DNA of 15,664 nt from JALORV01 sp044225415 (GTDB taxonomy: Bacteria > Pseudomonadota > Gammaproteobacteria > Burkholderiales > Burkholderiaceae_F), in NCBI GenBank assembly GCA_044225415.1, contig JBGAIO010000082.1, positions 1-15,664 on the forward strand, written 5' to 3'. The translations under genes were made by a program, and so were the position numbers. Below are positions 15,240-15,664 of this stretch, piece by piece; positions within the stretch are counted from its first letter, which is position 1; each line of letters opens with the position of its first letter. The notes under the pieces were generated by a model that worked only from the letters and a program-made list of their open reading frames with translations, searched no databases and was not told the DNA's origin.

Positions 15240-15353
15240 GCTTAACTTCGGAGTTGTTTGGCATACAGTGGCATTGCGCTGGGAGACGTGTGCTCCGTCA
15301 CACGTTTCGCAGTGCAATGCCGCTGAGTGTCCGTGTCGAAAGACTTGTTAGCC
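15240..15353 (-). repeat. Candidate integron attC site (59-base-element-like), 114 bases
   Basis: Read on the minus strand the element starts with GGCTAAC (like RYYYAAC, one mismatch), continues AAGTCTTTCGACACGGAC, which resembles the start of many attC sites, and ends with GTTAAGC, a perfect GTTRRRY core. Between lie 27-base arms (15266-15292 and 15299-15325) pairing with four mismatches around a 6-base loop, as in the folded bottom strand recognised by integron integrases. It begins 6 bases after the stop of the gene to the right, which is the standard place in a cassette. An alternative is an ordinary hairpin or terminator, though no T-run is present. Confidence 0.55.
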
Positions 15354-15359
15354 CTCATC

Positions 15360-15664
15360 CTAAGTCTCAATTTCAAGGCGGCTGATGACCGCCTCATGCT
15401 TCTCGGGATCGAACCGTACTTCGGCGATCTTCCTCACTCCCGGGATGCATCTTCCTACTGCGGCATCCAAATCGGTCAGTACTGACCCTAGTCCCTCCAG
15501 AGTGGTCACCAAAACATGGTTGCCCGCGTTGCGCAGGTCGAACCAAGCTTCGTCCTTCCCCGGCGGGTACTTGACGGTATCCGACGCTTTGAAGACCTCG
15601 AGATAGGATTTGAGTCGCTCTGCTAGCCCCGCCTCCAAGACCTCACCGTAGATGGCACGCGCAT
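15360..15664 (-). CDS. Hypothetical protein, C-terminal part only (runs off right edge)
   Basis: I do not recognise this protein. The frame is open from the window edge to a TAG at 15360-15362, giving about 100 residues. It is acidic and mixed alpha/beta, with KASDTVKYPPGKDEAWFDLR, NHVLVTTLEGLGSVLTDLDA and IAEVRFDPEKHEAVISRLEI; the strand-rich C-terminus is probably part of a small globular domain. A TTG at 15638 is possible but the frame continues upstream with sensible sequence (RAIYGEV), so the true start is probably outside. Base composition is visibly less GC-rich than in the rest of the window. With an attC-like site right after its stop, it is best explained as an integron cassette gene. 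Confidence 0.6.
   Translation of the reverse strand, partial: ARAIYGEVLEAGLAERLKSYLEVFKASDTVKYPPGKDEAWFDLRNAGNHVLVTTLEGLGSVLTDLDAAVGRCIPGVRKIAEVRFDPEKHEAVISRLEIET

Noticed and set aside
15211..15264. ATG at 15264 as start of the cysteine hydrolase
   Set aside because: It lies in the attC-like palindrome, has no ribosome binding site, and adds 18 residues foreign to the family.
1..15664. tRNA, rRNA or IS-element genes
   Set aside because: No cloverleaf-like tRNA sequence, rRNA segment or transposase-like protein was found on either strand by reading.

Overview
The window is GC-rich chromosomal DNA, with strong G/C at third codon positions and long spurious antisense frames. It most likely comes from a betaproteobacterium of the Burkholderiales type. 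The pointers are a Bug/TctC-family solute receptor beside an RraA-like and a CitE-like aldolase, short GC-rich palindromic repeats of the ATCCCCGC/GCGGGGAT kind, and a rod-shape cell-wall cluster. The lineage is an inference; no rRNA or tRNA gene is present to settle it.

Layout. (1) 1-3771, minus strand: a cell-wall operon, mrdA (PBP2 transpeptidase), rodA (glycosyltransferase) and rlpA (lytic transglycosylase lipoprotein, cut by the window edge). Its stop and start codons overlap. (2) 3772-4224: leader and intergenic DNA with a TATAAT box facing mrdA and a nested pair of palindromic repeats. (3) 4225-4728, plus: a cysteine-rich YgbA/'nitrous oxide-stimulated promoter' family protein, overlapping tail-to-tail with a LysR-type regulator (minus). 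(4) 4710-8357: the LysR regulator divergent from an RraA-like aldolase, a CitE/HpcH-HpaI-like lyase and a periplasmic Bug receptor. Two perfect dyads lie in the divergent promoter region. This looks like a small inducible carboxylic-acid uptake and cleavage unit.

(5) 8489-14276, plus: the most unusual locus. A giant gene would encode about 1,930 residues: two alpha/beta-hydrolase (lipase-like) domains, a conserved middle region, a CHAT caspase-like protease domain with its His and Cys still visible, a TPR-like C-terminal region and a Lys/Arg-rich tail. The first 2.6 kb is an open frame. The remaining 3.2 kb needs about a dozen small frame changes to read through, so it is either a recently broken gene or a local sequence-quality problem. 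The architecture resembles bacterial conflict or cell-suicide proteins in which a protease and a membrane-attacking enzyme work together.

(6) 14285-15210, minus: a translationally coupled pair, an isochorismatase-like cysteine hydrolase and a VOC (glyoxalase-fold) protein. (7) 15240-15353: an imperfect palindrome with the layout of an integron attC recombination site, lying 6 bases after the stop of an unrecognised, less GC-rich gene that runs off the right edge. The right end may therefore be the edge of an integron cassette array.
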